From Botryotinia globosa (Eukaryota; Ascomycota; Leotiomycetes; Helotiales; Sclerotiniaceae), in NCBI GenBank assembly GCA_014898425.1, contig RCSZ01000003.1:1860001-1924000 (forward strand): a stretch of 64,000 nt of DNA. The letters are read 5' to 3'. The position numbers and the translations under genes are program-made. Below are positions 24,001 to 35,078 of the stretch, in pieces (the first letter of the stretch is position 1; each line of letters opens with the position of its first letter). Under the pieces are notes generated by a model. The model was not told the origin of the DNA and made no database searches. It was given only the letters and a program-made list of their open reading frames with translations.

Positions 24001-27000
24001 TTTTAGGGGTTTGAATGGTAAAAATGAATAAAAGAATAGAAGAAGATTTATTCGAAAGATTGTACTTGCGAAAAAATAAATGATAAATAAAAGAGGCTAG
24101 AATTTCAATATATATAAACTATATACGTACATACGTGAAGAAAGAAAACGTGATCTTACGGTAAGAGTCACATTCGTAACAACGGGGGATGGTGTGATTG
24201 GTGGGGAGCGGGGTGGGTGGAGGCGCGCTGACAAAACTTACATGATGTGATGTGCCAAGTGTTCAGGGTCCACTGCTGTGTGTAGGTAATTTTCTGGTGC
24301 TTTGTTTATTTGTCGCTCGCTTGCTTGGTGGGTGAGTAATGAGAGATGGAATAGGAAGGTCGGGGTTTGGGTTTGTGGGGAGGGTCTGGGTGAGGGAGGA
24401 GGAGGGAATTGAGGTATATTGAAGATGGGAAATGGGAAATGGGAAATGGTAATTGTGATGGTGATTTGGAACTCTGGAAATCTGGAAATCTGTACTTGGG
24501 GAAAAGGTACGGAGGAGAGATATGGAGATGGCTGTCTTGTGAGTGAATTGTGGATTGTGACATTGTGAAATTGTACCTAGGTATGTATGTGGTAAATAGA
24601 GATGATTATTGATACGTCTGGTAACCAACTTGCTAGTGTGTGATATGGGTATGTGGTATGATATTAGGATGATATGATGATATGAAGGGGTTGTAATATA
24701 TATGCCATGTAGTGTTCTTCGAGAATGTTGGTATGGGACTCTAGACAAGCTGTAACTTTATTTTGGGGAGAGGAGATGGGCTGGGAGATTTCTCGACTTA
24801 TTTGTGTGTTATTATTGTGTTTTTAGTTTTTGTTGACATGCTTGAGTGGTATGTATACTTTATGTCTGCTTCCTGTTTTCCGCTTTCTATCATTAAGAAT
24901 TTCATTCCTGGGATGGATAGATAGATAGTATTTAAAGGATTCCTACCATGTGGTTCTTGGTATTTTTTGTCTCGTTGAATGATACCTACCGTCGCATATC
25001 TTTCTCGACTCTTGTTCGAGTCTTTGCAAGAGTTGTCTTATTCTCTATGTAGAAGGATTTAATTCTTTGACGGAAGTCTGTGTATGCTATATCTATTGTC
25101 TGAATGTATCCATATATTCGAGCCAGAGCTGCATCTTCAATCTACGGACTGGTAGATAATATTACGAGTTTTCTCGTTCTGCATTGCTGTACTTCTAGCG
25201 AAGAACATTAGATGGAAAGAGAGCATGACTAAGTAATTGATTCTGTGATTGATTAGGAAGGATCGCTATGAACGTATCAGGACCCTTGGGCTAGGTGAGG
25301 CGAAGTCCGATGATCATCAGGGTGCTGTGGTGAGATGCTTTTGAGTTTGGATAGATGGATAGATAGTGAGATAGGGTCTTGAGGGGTTGTCAGAATGATT
25401 GTGAATCAATGGGGATCTTTATGATACAAGATGACTCAGATAATCACGCCGGTTTGACCTTCTGAATATTCATCTGAACCCCTACTAGTGGGTGATTGGT
25501 ATTTATTCAAAACAAGACATGTAGTGGGATTTATTCTCCTGGATAGTTACTAAAGTGCTATCTGTGGTATTTTATTGACAATGATATGCTTTTACGGTAG
25601 GTAGATGCTCTGCTCCCGAGAACTTTTGAGAGGGAGGATAGAGTCAAGACATTTGGATTTGATTCTTGAAAAACGGTGTGTTCAGTATGAAACAAAGCAA
25701 AGGGATGAAGGACACCAACAGAAAGTAGTATTTATGGAATTAGCATCCGATGAGTATAAGATGAAGATTCTCTCTCAAGCTGTGAGTAGTGGACTCACCA
25801 CAAGGCAAGTATTCATGCGACTCTTTCTTAGTGGTGTAAATGGATGGTACTTAGTTAAACTGGAATGATGTAACACGCGAAATTCTGATATCGATTATAA
25901 ATAGCAAATCAAAAACATTTGAAATAATGGAACATTGAAATGATAAGTCTCGCTGGACTATCAACAATCTATCACCTTGTGTAAAAGGAAGTACAGAAAA
26001 CAGATATTTTGTTTCAAGAGCGACGATCAGGGTTCGAAAGCTTTCTCGAATGCTGCCTAGGCAGATGAACGATGTACATCTTGTCTCTTCTATCTTTGTA
26101 TCTTGTCTAGGCCCTACCGACCGTTTTCGAGAAAACAAATAATAATCTAAAATCTGCGTCAGATCACCAAGTTTGGTGGTCCCTGGCTGATGTCTTGGAT
26201 TTCGATCTTGATGCTGTTTTGCCTTGGAGGTGCTATTACATTCAATTGGGTGTGGATTTAGTGAATTTGGCATATAAAATGCTGATTGAGTCATGTGATG
26301 ATGGTCAAGCGTCAATAAACTTACCCCTCGATGATAATTAGAATGAATTGATCCATCCTCCACTCTCGAGTCACTTACGGAGTCCATCTTCTTTCAAATT
26401 CGAGATGGGAAAAAAATGAAAAAGCGATCCACTGCTCCTTTATTAAATTGACCGGGAGAATGCCAAGGTTTGCGTTCGTTGGGGGGATGAGGATTGAGAA
26501 TTTGGAGTGACGGGAGACAATAGCCGCAGTCGCATTGATATTGAAATTTCCCATGGCTGATGAACTTAGATCAAAGAGTGGGCACTGGAGAGTGGGTGTG
26601 GTCACTGTGGTGTGGTGTGTGGTGTGTTCAGTCATCAGATCTGTTGTTTGTTGATTTGTTGAAGAGTGAACTAGCGATGAAGTAGGCGTGGTAGTCTACA
26701 AGCCAATATGCTGGTGGTGGTCGTTGGAGATGCAGCTAGGAATGCAGATCGACCAAAATAGACTCGTATTGCGAAAAAAGGTACAATGTATTAGGTACGA
26801 TGAATTGATGGTGGCAGTGATGGTAGTGAAGAAGTCGAATACGAAGACGACAATGGATCAATCATACGAAATGGTAAGTTGTTTGGGTCATGAGATAATA
26901 AGTATCTCAGAGAAAAGAAAACCTGAGTTCTGATAGCTTTTTGATAGCTTTTTATGGTTGTGATATCTGAAGTTCTTTTGTCTTTCTTGCTGTTACTTCC

Positions 27001-27707
27001 CCCCGGACCCTTGAAATTAGCGTTGCTATACGAAAGCATGCCAAGGCTGGGCAAAGAAGCAAGTCGCTCAAAATTGTCCTAGTTTTTCCATTTTTCCATG
27101 CCTGGAGGCGTTATCTTATGTTTACTAAAAACAATGTCCACGGGTATGTCTAATATGGTGTGGCCAGTAGACACCCTAGAAAAGAACAATCGAACCTGCG
27201 TTTAGCATAGCAAAGACCATGAGCAAGACAGTGGATCTTTACTTCGTTTGTTTACGCTTCGATCCGAGCTCATCTGTGATTGGGGAAGCGAAGTAAGACA
27301 TTTAAAGAAAGTCCGGGGTATACATACTTATTACATCCAATATTGACGTGACGAGTATGAGAAGAATCGAGATGGCTTGGATATGTCCATCTTACTAGGG
27401 CGGGGAAATGAGCAAGGTTTCATCCAATTCCAGTGCGTTGCCATGGTTGCATTTGGCTTGGGGAACCTAGGCAATGAACTACGGATTGGTTGTTACGCGC
27501 CTCGGGCGAAATTGAATTAGACATAAATAAGGTGCAAAGTTGCACTTGGGGAAATTGTTGTACTCCTTTGAGTTTTATTCTTTTACAAGTGCAATATCCT
27601 CATTCTCTCGCACTTTCTCAAACATTTGTCTACTCTGATTTTTGATCTCAAAATAATCATTTCAAAGTTCTTGTCAAACATACTCAACCATCCCCAACAA
27701 ATTCAAA
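24001..27707. other. Long intergenic region, one possible orphan exon
   Basis: About 3.7 kb lie between the GNAT gene and the wall-protein gene. The first 0.8 kb is G-rich on the plus strand (C-rich sense leader of the GNAT gene) with short repeats such as GGGAAAT. TACCTAGGTA occurs at 24574-24583. ORFs at 24263-24748, 25605-25868, 25851-26387 and 26688-27054 lack motifs. A possible 5' coding exon at 26379-26635 is listed separately. The last 200 bp is the promoter and leader of the wall protein. Confidence 0.5.
26379..26635 (-). CDS. Possible 5' exon of an unidentified small gene
   Basis: An ATG at 26635 opens an 86-codon frame with third-position C enrichment like the real genes here (for example around SRHSKFSILIPPTNANLG). 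It ends in ...RRWTP, where the sequence ACTCC is followed by a consensus donor GTAAGT (26378-26373). A donor in just this place suggests a coding exon. I could not find a convincing downstream exon: candidate acceptors near 26060 open a frame but no motif. No function is inferred; it may be a chance ORF. Confidence 0.28.
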
Positions 27708-28391
27708 ATGCGTTTCCAAATCCTCGCCACTGTTCCTCTTCTCTCCTTGGTCGTTGCACAATCAACATCGGTCACGGACAGTACCATCACAACCCCCGCC
27801 ACCGTGCCCACTGCAGCCGGTACCGCAGCCAGCACCGTCTCATCAGACATTGGTGCCTTTTCCAGAGCTGTTCAACAAGATGAATCTGCCCTTTCCATCC
27901 TCTCCGCTCAACTAGCAACCGAGACCAATGCTGGTCAAAAAACACAACTCAGCGCTCAAATCTCCCATCTCACTGTTCAACTAGCAGGTCTCAGCTCTCA
28001 AGCGGCAATCGCCAGTTCCATCTCTACCGCAGGCGCTGCTGACGCTTCCGCCAATGCTATCTCATATATTTCCAGTTTGAGCGCTATAGCAGCTACCGAG
28101 ACAAATAGTGCAATCAAGAGTCAATTGAGTGTGCAGATTAGTCAGATTAGCAGCCAAGCAAGCTTAAGCTCTGCAAGTGCCAGTCAGAGTGCTCAATCAA
28201 CCGGAAGTGTTGTTGTTACTACTACAGACAGTAATGGAAACACCGTTACTTCAACTGCTAGTGCTACCGCCAGGGCCTCTTCGAGTGGAACCTCGAGCGG
28301 AAGCTCGAGTAGCAGCAGTGCAGGTGCCATGGCTACCAGGGTTCCGGCTATTGGAGCTGCGATCATGGGAGCTGCTGCTTTTCTGTTGTAG
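27708..28391 (+). CDS. Ser/Ala/Thr-rich GPI-anchored cell-wall protein
   Basis: This is an intronless 227-residue protein. It opens with a signal peptide (MRFQILATVPLLSLVVAQS, cleavage probably after VVAQ) and ends in a Ser/Gly-rich linker plus hydrophobic tail (IGAAIMGAAAFLL), a GPI-anchor signal. Between them are Ser/Ala/Gln-rich helices. Two copies of one motif are visible: ILSAQLATETNAGQKTQLSA (about 64-83) and SLSAIAATETNSAIKSQLSV (about 124-143), each followed by QIS. The spacing and ATETN core suggest an internal duplication. Codon use is strongly C-ending in the first half, as in highly expressed fungal genes, and the A-rich ATG context is good. It is probably a structural or surface protein of the wall; no catalytic domain is seen. 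Confidence 0.88.
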   Translation: MRFQILATVPLLSLVVAQSTSVTDSTITTPATVPTAAGTAASTVSSDIGAFSRAVQQDESALSILSAQLATETNAGQKTQLSAQISHLTVQLAGLSSQAAIASSISTAGAADASANAISYISSLSAIAATETNSAIKSQLSVQISQISSQASLSSASASQSAQSTGSVVVTTTDSNGNTVTSTASATARASSSGTSSGSSSSSSAGAMATRVPAIGAAIMGAAAFLL

Positions 28392-31087
28392 AGTGATGGG
28401 TTTTGGAGAAGAATACGAGGAGGAATTATAATATGGGAATGAATTGGTGTAATGGGAATGGGGCTGTAATCGTGTCTTAATGGATGGATATGTGGTGGGA
28501 TGCGTCGACACGATTTCAATGATATTTCTTTCAATGTATAATACATTCAGGAAGCTTTTTGATACCTTAAAATGCATTTGTTGGGTTATTAATTGAAGAC
28601 CTCTATTGACTGACTGACTGACCTGCTTCCACTTTTATTTTCCGCAACTGCGATCCAATGCTGTCGTTAAATGAATCATTGAACCTTTCATTTCCTGAGT
28701 TAGCATCATCAAGTCCAAGTGGTACAATTTATGGGGTTCTTCTATCTATGCCTGCTGCTAATATACATTGTTAGTGATATGGGGCTAAGTGGAATATGAC
28801 AATCCGTCTACAATATAACGAATGCCCAATTGCGTGTTTACATTCATCATACCATTTAAAGGCACATAATCATGAGTCTATCGTTCTATCCTCTCAAATT
28901 TGTTACATCACAAGAAGTTTCCTACAAGAGCAATCTTCAGAAATTTGCAGTGGGTGCAACTGCCATGCAGTTTGTTACGAAATTAAAGTTCCATCGTTTA
29001 GTTACAGATCTCTCATATTCACTCTGATAGAATGAAAACAAGGGAGAATGTCCATTAATCCATACTAATCATCAATAGTTGCAATGACTGTCGCGACGTT
29101 GTGGGCTCCATGAGTTGGCTCTGGCTCCCTTCATCAATCAATTATGTTACATGCTCTCTCCTTCGATTTGTAGCATTTCAGTCCCCAAAGACTATGACTA
29201 AAGGCGATAGCGATAACAGCGAACAAATATAGAGAGATTTTCGAACATCTACTTGAAAGACATTTGAACCAGATCTCTCGGCTGGCTCTTTGATCTTAAC
29301 AGTCTCCATATCGACTGGGTTCGGATTCTAACGCTGGCGCTAGATATTCTAGTGGTCGTTATGGACCCGCTCACCGACATGAGTTCACACATGCAGGAAC
29401 GTTAGAATTCATATCCGCAGCTAGTTTCATCAGGATCATCAGGATCATCAATCGTTTTTGTCTTAGACTTTCGACCCATTTTCAATCCAAGACATCATAT
29501 CATATACGGACTAAGATTTCACATGTTTGAAGCATGTATTTTAATAAGTACCTAGATATTTATTGCTTGTATACAAGGTAAATCCGTATTTAGGTGTTGT
29601 ATTCAATAGATCGTGGGCCTTTGCGAATGTCTATTCACTGTTGTTTTGCTTGATTCCTCCCTGATTCAATTTACTCCCTTTATTAGATATATCTTCGCTG
29701 AATTATCTATGATGTATCTCATCTTAATCTTACGTTCTGATACACCTGTAGTTTTCATAACAAAAGCCCGTTCACCTTAAGACTTTCTTTAATGTTCAAT
29801 AGAACTCTGAGGTCTCTCCAATCGATTTTTACGAGTGAGACGTCTTTAAACATTGGATCGCGTCGTAGGTTGATATCTTCTGCACGTTCCCTGAATCATG
29901 ATGAGTGTTATGAAGGGTCTATTGCCTTGAAATGAATGAAGATTAGAAAGTCGCCCAAATTGGGTATAGGGTGTTTCCTCACAATCAGATGGAAACTTGA
30001 TACGATATCCAGTTGGAAAGACACAAAAGGATTCATGTAGTTAATAACCCTTGATTCCACAGTCAGTTCGATCACCTGATTTCAAGGCATAAATCTAAAC
30101 GATGACCTATTGTTCGGACAGTTTTATCAATATTCGGTTTGTAGTAAAATCCCAATGCCTGAAAAGACTGCAGACACTGAGATCTCATACCGGCGTGTCA
30201 TGGAGTGACACTGCAACCTGAGAACTCTACCTCACAAGATATTTAAAAGCGTCAACTTCAGAATCGAATACACGAAAAATGCATTTCGCGCTGGAGGTCT
30301 GTAGATAAAAAGTTTTATTCACAAGCATATAATTTTCTACAGTAGGCTAATTCAAACCTAAGCAGATTCAATCTCAGAATCATATAGCGATTCTTTTTTC
30401 TAGTAATCAGAATGAACAACAACTCATAGAATAAATCAATCTTCTCTAAGAAAGCAACCCTAACAGCAAGAGATCTTATATCACTAGTTTTCACTCTCAC
30501 TCCATTATATAATCAACAATTATAGCTTCTAGGTCTCCTCGATTAATTAGCTAACTACCTGATTGATTTAAATCTTATATTGGTCTAGGACTTTATAACT
30601 GCAGTCTACGATTTTAGCGATTCTATATGTGACCATCTACAAGAAGATACCTACCTATTATAATGATCATCCAAGCTTAAATAAGTATTCAGATATCCGT
30701 CCTGTCATAAACACAATAAGAAAATACTAAAAAAATAATGAGGAATAGAAGTCTCAAGCTTCTATATTAGTTTCATTATGTTCTCTTTCTTTCTCTTCTC
30801 TGTCATGAGATCACTTATGAGAGTGTTCAGAATCTTTACCACTGAGCTATAAGCCGAAAAGACTAAAAGATGGAACTGAAATTTTCATCTTACTCTCGCC
30901 CATATAATAGGAACAGGGAACAGGCTAGGGTTTTTATCACTCTGTGATATAATATATGCAATGAGAATTCAGATGAGTATTTATATTGAACTTCTTTTTG
31001 TTGATAATATTGATCCTGTTGCTATAGGGCAAGGATTAATGTCCTTTCTGTAGAAATCTACCTCTATTTAAAAGGCACAAACAGATT
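28392..31087. other. AT-rich gene-free region, possibly containing a decayed element
   Basis: Some 2.7 kb downstream of the wall protein. ORFs at 28796-29035 (plus) and 30315-30500 (minus) have no motifs. From about 30250 to 31060 the DNA is especially rich in TA, AT and AA and poor in CpG, a pattern compatible with an old repeat damaged by RIP. No transposase, reverse transcriptase or terminal repeat can be recognised. A tRNA-like A-box (TAGCTCAGTGG on the minus strand, about 30850-30840) occurs there without a matching T-arm. Confidence 0.45.
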
Positions 31088-32215
31088 TCATAGTCCTACC
31101 AAATTGATAGTAAGAAAATCTGCATTTGTCTCAATGCGTTTCTTGACTTCTCCAGACTGCATCTCATTCACATCCCAAGCTGCCCAGGAAAATCGACCGT
31201 GTAAAAACGCAGCTTCGGGACTCGCTGCCCAGACAGCGAAATGCCCAGGTAGATCATCTGTACAGAATTGTTAGTCACAGCCAAACTTTCATTACGTAAA
31301 TTTTAAAAAGAGTAGAGAGAAATGGAAGAGAGGGGGGGAGAGGGGGAGAATTTGAGTCAGGAGTTGAGTTCTTACCATCGTCCCAAGCGCACGAAGTCTC
31401 GTCAAAACCGGCGGATTTACTCGTCTCAGAGAGAATCTGTCCAGGATGGAAGCTAACGATCTGTAATTCCTTCTGGTCAAGCTCACCAGCTATCTTTTGC
31501 AACAAGTGATGGCCGGCCGTTTTGCTGAGAGAATAGGTTGGCAGGGCGGCAGCGACGGATTTACTATGCACTGCGGCCGTTGGGACATAAACGAGATGCT
31601 GGATGTTCTTACAAGCAGCCACTGTGCTTCGTGGCAAGGCAAATATCGCGCATGTAAAAATAGAAAATTAGAGTAAGGTCATACCTTTTGCCTGTCCTCG
31701 TGACCCTCTTGTTTATACAGCTGCTCGGTGAACTGTAAGAGCGACCTCACGTTGGTTTCATACTGCAACCAAATGTTCTCGACACCTGCATTTAATATCG
31801 ACTCTTGGCCTCCGAACTTCGCTGCGTTCAGCACGAGGACGTCGACAAGAACGCCATCAGCACGCAGGTCAGACCAGAGAGTGGCAGACTCGACCACGTT
31901 TCCAATATCGCAGACTCGCGCATCAAATTTGGTATCTTTGAACTCTCCTGACAGCTTGGAACCCGAATTGTGGGGAACGTCTTTACGGCGACGTATGAGG
32001 ATCACTTTGGATGCTGAGGCTGAGGCTGAGGCTGAGGCATATGCTCTAGCGATGGCAAATCCTACCCCGGCGGACGCTCCAGTAATTAGAACTGTTCTTC
32101 CGGCTTGGGATACAGGGCGAAAAGGTGATATGGCGGCGTAAGAAGACCTGTGGTATTTCTTTACTATATCTGGAGCCCTCAGAACAAGATTATTGCGCTA
32201 TTCGATATCACTCAT
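31088..32215 (-). pseudogene. Short-chain dehydrogenase/reductase with in-frame stop at codon 6
   Basis: This is a classical SDR, an NAD(P)-dependent oxidoreductase with a Rossmann fold. Exons: 32215-31685, 31607-31376 and 31257-31088. Intron 1 (77 bp) is GTATGA...GTAAG and intron 2 (118 bp) is GTAAGA...ACAG. Signature parts, in order: VLITGASAGVGFAIA (cofactor loop), LVLNAAKF (NAG-like), YSLSKTAG (catalytic YxxxK) and a C-terminus LPGHFAVWAASPEAAFLHGR typical of fungal homologues. The catalytic Ser position reads Thr (VYVPTAAV). The only upstream ATG in frame (32215) is followed by TAG at 32200-32198; from there the frame is open to the end, giving 304 residues with no Met before the cofactor loop. 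So it is either a recent pseudogene, starts from a distant unrecognised exon, or holds a sequencing error. A hexamer repeat lies inside the fold. The substrate is unknown. Confidence 0.75.
32013..32038. repeat. In-frame GCTGAG hexamer repeat within the SDR gene
   Basis: Four perfect copies of GCTGAG (plus strand) equal GCCTCA on the coding strand and encode an Ala-Ser run (AYASASASASASKVIL). It lies between the first helix and second strand of the Rossmann fold, where relatives usually have a short Ala/Gly turn. Confidence 0.85.
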
Positions 32216-32930
32216 GGTGAAAGTATGAAGAATGAGCGACCTGGAAAGTGAACATTTTACTAGAAGACTGGTTGCAGATGAATGCTGACTTTCTTTAGAG
32301 AGAATGGGGTCTTTACATGCGGATTTGGTTACATTTTATAGACCTTAAATTGAGCTGCGAAAGCTGCAGCTTGAAAAGATGGAAATATTTTGTGGGCACT
32401 GTTCCCGGATTTGGCGCAGGTTGATGCGAAAGGCTGCTTCAACGGAATCTTGATCTCGATCACAAATCTTGATACTCTTACTGTCAGCTCAGACAACTCG
32501 ATAGTGAGTATTAGCCTGGGACTACGACGGGCGCGGTTGAATCAATTGGCGATCAATTCGAAACGCTTAGCGCAGCTCGAAATTCCAGCCTCCCCTATCT
32601 GTATATGAATGACTGCTACGCGGACCAAAATCCTCTAACCCAGTATCTACCTACAAATATTAAAGCCACGAAAGAAATTGCTGCAAGATATGACCCTAAC
32701 AGGGTATTACAGTTTTTACAGAAAGATGGGGTTTCATTATCAGATGTATGATTGTAATGTGGCCCACAGGTTTTGGCTTTGGAGGTAAATTTTAGGCATT
32801 CAACAATCAACTTAGATTGAAATAAAGAGTCTAGAACAATGTCATTTTGAGATTAAGACTGTAATATATATTATGAGCAACTCAAAGCGAAGCTTCAGCG
32901 GTATTGCTTTAATCAGAAACCTCACGGGCA
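32216..32930. other. Intergenic, no supported gene
   Basis: Upstream flank of the SDR locus and 3' flank of the Cys-module gene. ORFs at 32390-32608 (plus) and 32616-32810 (minus) are unsupported. No first exon for the SDR that restores a start in frame could be found here. Confidence 0.5.
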
Positions 32931-34176
32931 TCAAACTGTATCCCCACTTCCATCTCCACCATCAAACAAATCGCAATTTGGGAATCGATATTCTATCTCA
33001 AATTAGCATATTATCCTTCTTCGCATTTCTCCTTTTTCGCTTCCACGTGTCACTCAAAGAGAGAAAAATAACTCACGATCAAACAAGCTCTCCCAGAAAT
33101 CTATCTCTCTCACATAACAAAAATCCGTCGTAAAATACCAATACGTCTCATTCGGATTTGGATTTTCGAAACTATTCACATAGCATTGTACCCAAACGCC
33201 ATGATCCCATTCATAATTCTTGACCAATTGACTTGCTGAAGATGGAGTACTGTAGCAAGGAGCGTAATCTTCGCCGACTGTAATGTTGAGGAGGTACCGT
33301 TTATTAATATCGTTAGACGAGGAAGGGGGCGAGTGCTTAGCGAGAGAGCGATGTGAGTTCTCGTTAGAATTGAGCAGGGAAGATGTACGTTTCTCCGGTG
33401 TCGTGTAGTTTACTTGAATAAAGCCTACTGGGCCGCAGTAGTCAAGCTCTGATTTATCGGCGGGCTCTTCGAGACCAATTTGTGCCACATAACAGTTATC
33501 CGTGGTTTTCAACCAGGTACTATTTCCGTCGCTGTCAGCTGTCTAATCCGCAGTCAAATGCGAAGCAAAGGATTTGAAGATGGGGATATACCTATCATTG
33601 ATCACGAGATCCCCAAGATCAGTCCAGCAAGTCACCGTAATATCAGTTCCATATTTCAGATATTTGATAACCTCGCAACTCGCGTTATCATCACAGATAT
33701 TGCACTCGGTATCATATTTTGTGGTTGCAGGAGCTGTTGTTATATGCTCAATAGTTGAATCTTGTCCGCAAAAGCTGAGGTCGGTTTCATCTGTCTAGTG
33801 TTGGTAGAAATTCACATCTGAGCTACAGAAATACATACATTCTCCAGCATAATCAGCGAGGTCGTATTGGGTGATATAGCAGTCATCGCTTGTTCTCAGC
33901 CACGTACTAGATGTTTTAGTATGCCATATGGTTGCTCACATTTGGAATTGAATCTTACCTATCACCATCGATGACTGTACCAGTAGTCCAGCAGATGAGC
34001 GATACAACGGTTTCGTAATCATAGTATTCCTTATTTGTGCAAAGTGAATATGGACAAGTCTTGCATTCAGTTGCTACTCCCTTTTCAAGAGTATTGTTAA
34101 ATGGGGGTTTAAAGGCGGCATTTGTGGTATCCGCAAGAACCAGAAAGAACCCAAGAATGGGAAGTGATGAAATCAT
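32931..34176 (-). CDS. Secreted protein with tandem six-cysteine modules
   Basis: Five exons: 34176-33959, 33906-33839, 33790-33592, 33519-33077 and 32992-32931, with introns of 52, 48, 72 and 84 bp, mostly with consensus donors (GTAAGA, GTATGT, GTATAT, GTGAGT). The protein has 329 residues. A signal peptide covers about 1-20 (MISSLPILGFFLVLADTTNA). Module 1 spans Cys38-Cys103 and module 2 Cys125-Cys190. Both follow one pattern: TECxxC, Cys, CWT, VI..D, STWL(R/K)T.D.CY, Q, and a final CG. Introns 1 and 3 fall at the same codon of the two modules, the Ser of STWL, in the same phase. A diverged third module (VWVQCYVN...YWYFTTDFCYV...FPNC) follows a Ser/Asn-rich linker. The last exon supplies the expected final Cys. 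I do not recognise a named family. Extracellular, disulfide-rich and lineage-specific are inferences; an effector or adhesion role is possible but unproven. Confidence 0.8.
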
Positions 34177-35078
34177 TATTGCGATGCCGAATATTCCGAC
34201 TCCAATTGAGCAATGGAAACTTTTGATAATACTTGTCAATTATATGGAAGACTGTCTTCTGTTCATCTCAAGTCTTGTTGGAATGAATTGAGACCTCATA
34301 TATATCGGCATCATGTCAGACTCAGGCAAATGTGGAAACCGTTGTCATTCAGCGTTTATTAAGGGCTGTAGCCAAGAAGAAGCTATTGAATCAATCTAAT
34401 ATAGCTTTGAAATCAGTTAAGCTTTAAAAGCATATTACTGCAGGTTCAATGCAAGTAATGTTGATCAACCCGACTCTACACAGTGATTGCCCCGCAGTCA
34501 TGCAGCCTTGGCGATTCCTGCTAGTCAGCTTTGTTCGCGTCCTCGAATCAGTGAAGAGAAGTCTGATGGATGTAACCTCGTATAGTCATGTAGAAATCTT
34601 CAGTGCAGCTCGTGTGCGGCTCGGGAAACCTGGATTGTCATGAACCGGGAAGTAATTTTCAGGCTAAACTGTAGTAACTGCAGGAGAGTAGTTTCTAGGT
34701 ATGTAAAAGTAAAATAAAAATACAAAACGCTCTAGCCGTGGAAGTCTTGAGTTTTAGAGACCTTTTGATTATTAATAGTGGAAATTCTTTGGAACTTCTT
34801 TGGAACTTCTTTGGAGAAAGCCAATCTGATAGCATGACAAGATATATGTATTGTGATATGCTAGATCATGAATGTCTCGCAGCTTCACAAAGATTGGTAT
34901 TCGTTTGAACAATCAGTAGGCAAGGGGACCAAACAGTGCCCCACAAATTCAATGTCCGTGTCCGTTTGTTTACTACTCCACTGTAGCATGATATCGTCGA
35001 CGACAACCGATATGTAAAGACTAAGGTTACCCATCTTTATTTATTAATTGATACTTCTCGAACTTCAACTCCAGAAAT
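34177..35078. other. Divergent intergenic region
   Basis: This interval lies between the Cys-module gene (-) and the Nif3/CutA-like gene (+). It is AT-rich, with an 11-bp triplication (CTTTGGAACTT, about 34785-34815). The ORF at 34449-34643 has no coding character. No other feature seen. Confidence 0.5.

Noticed and set aside
25851..26387. 178-codon minus-strand ORF beginning MDSVSDSRVEDG
   Set aside because: Its fourth codon overlaps a consensus GTAAGT donor belonging to the frame of 26379-26635, and it has no motif; more likely intron or non-coding DNA.
31620..31635. Acceptors CACAG and CGAAG as the 3' end of SDR intron 1
   Set aside because: Both give frames that stop or lose the SDR sequence; only GTAAG ending at 31608 restores NIQHLVYVPTAAV.
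31088..34176. Dehydrogenase and Cys-module gene as part of a secondary-metabolite cluster
   Set aside because: No polyketide synthase, peptide synthetase, P450, transporter or pathway regulator lies nearby.
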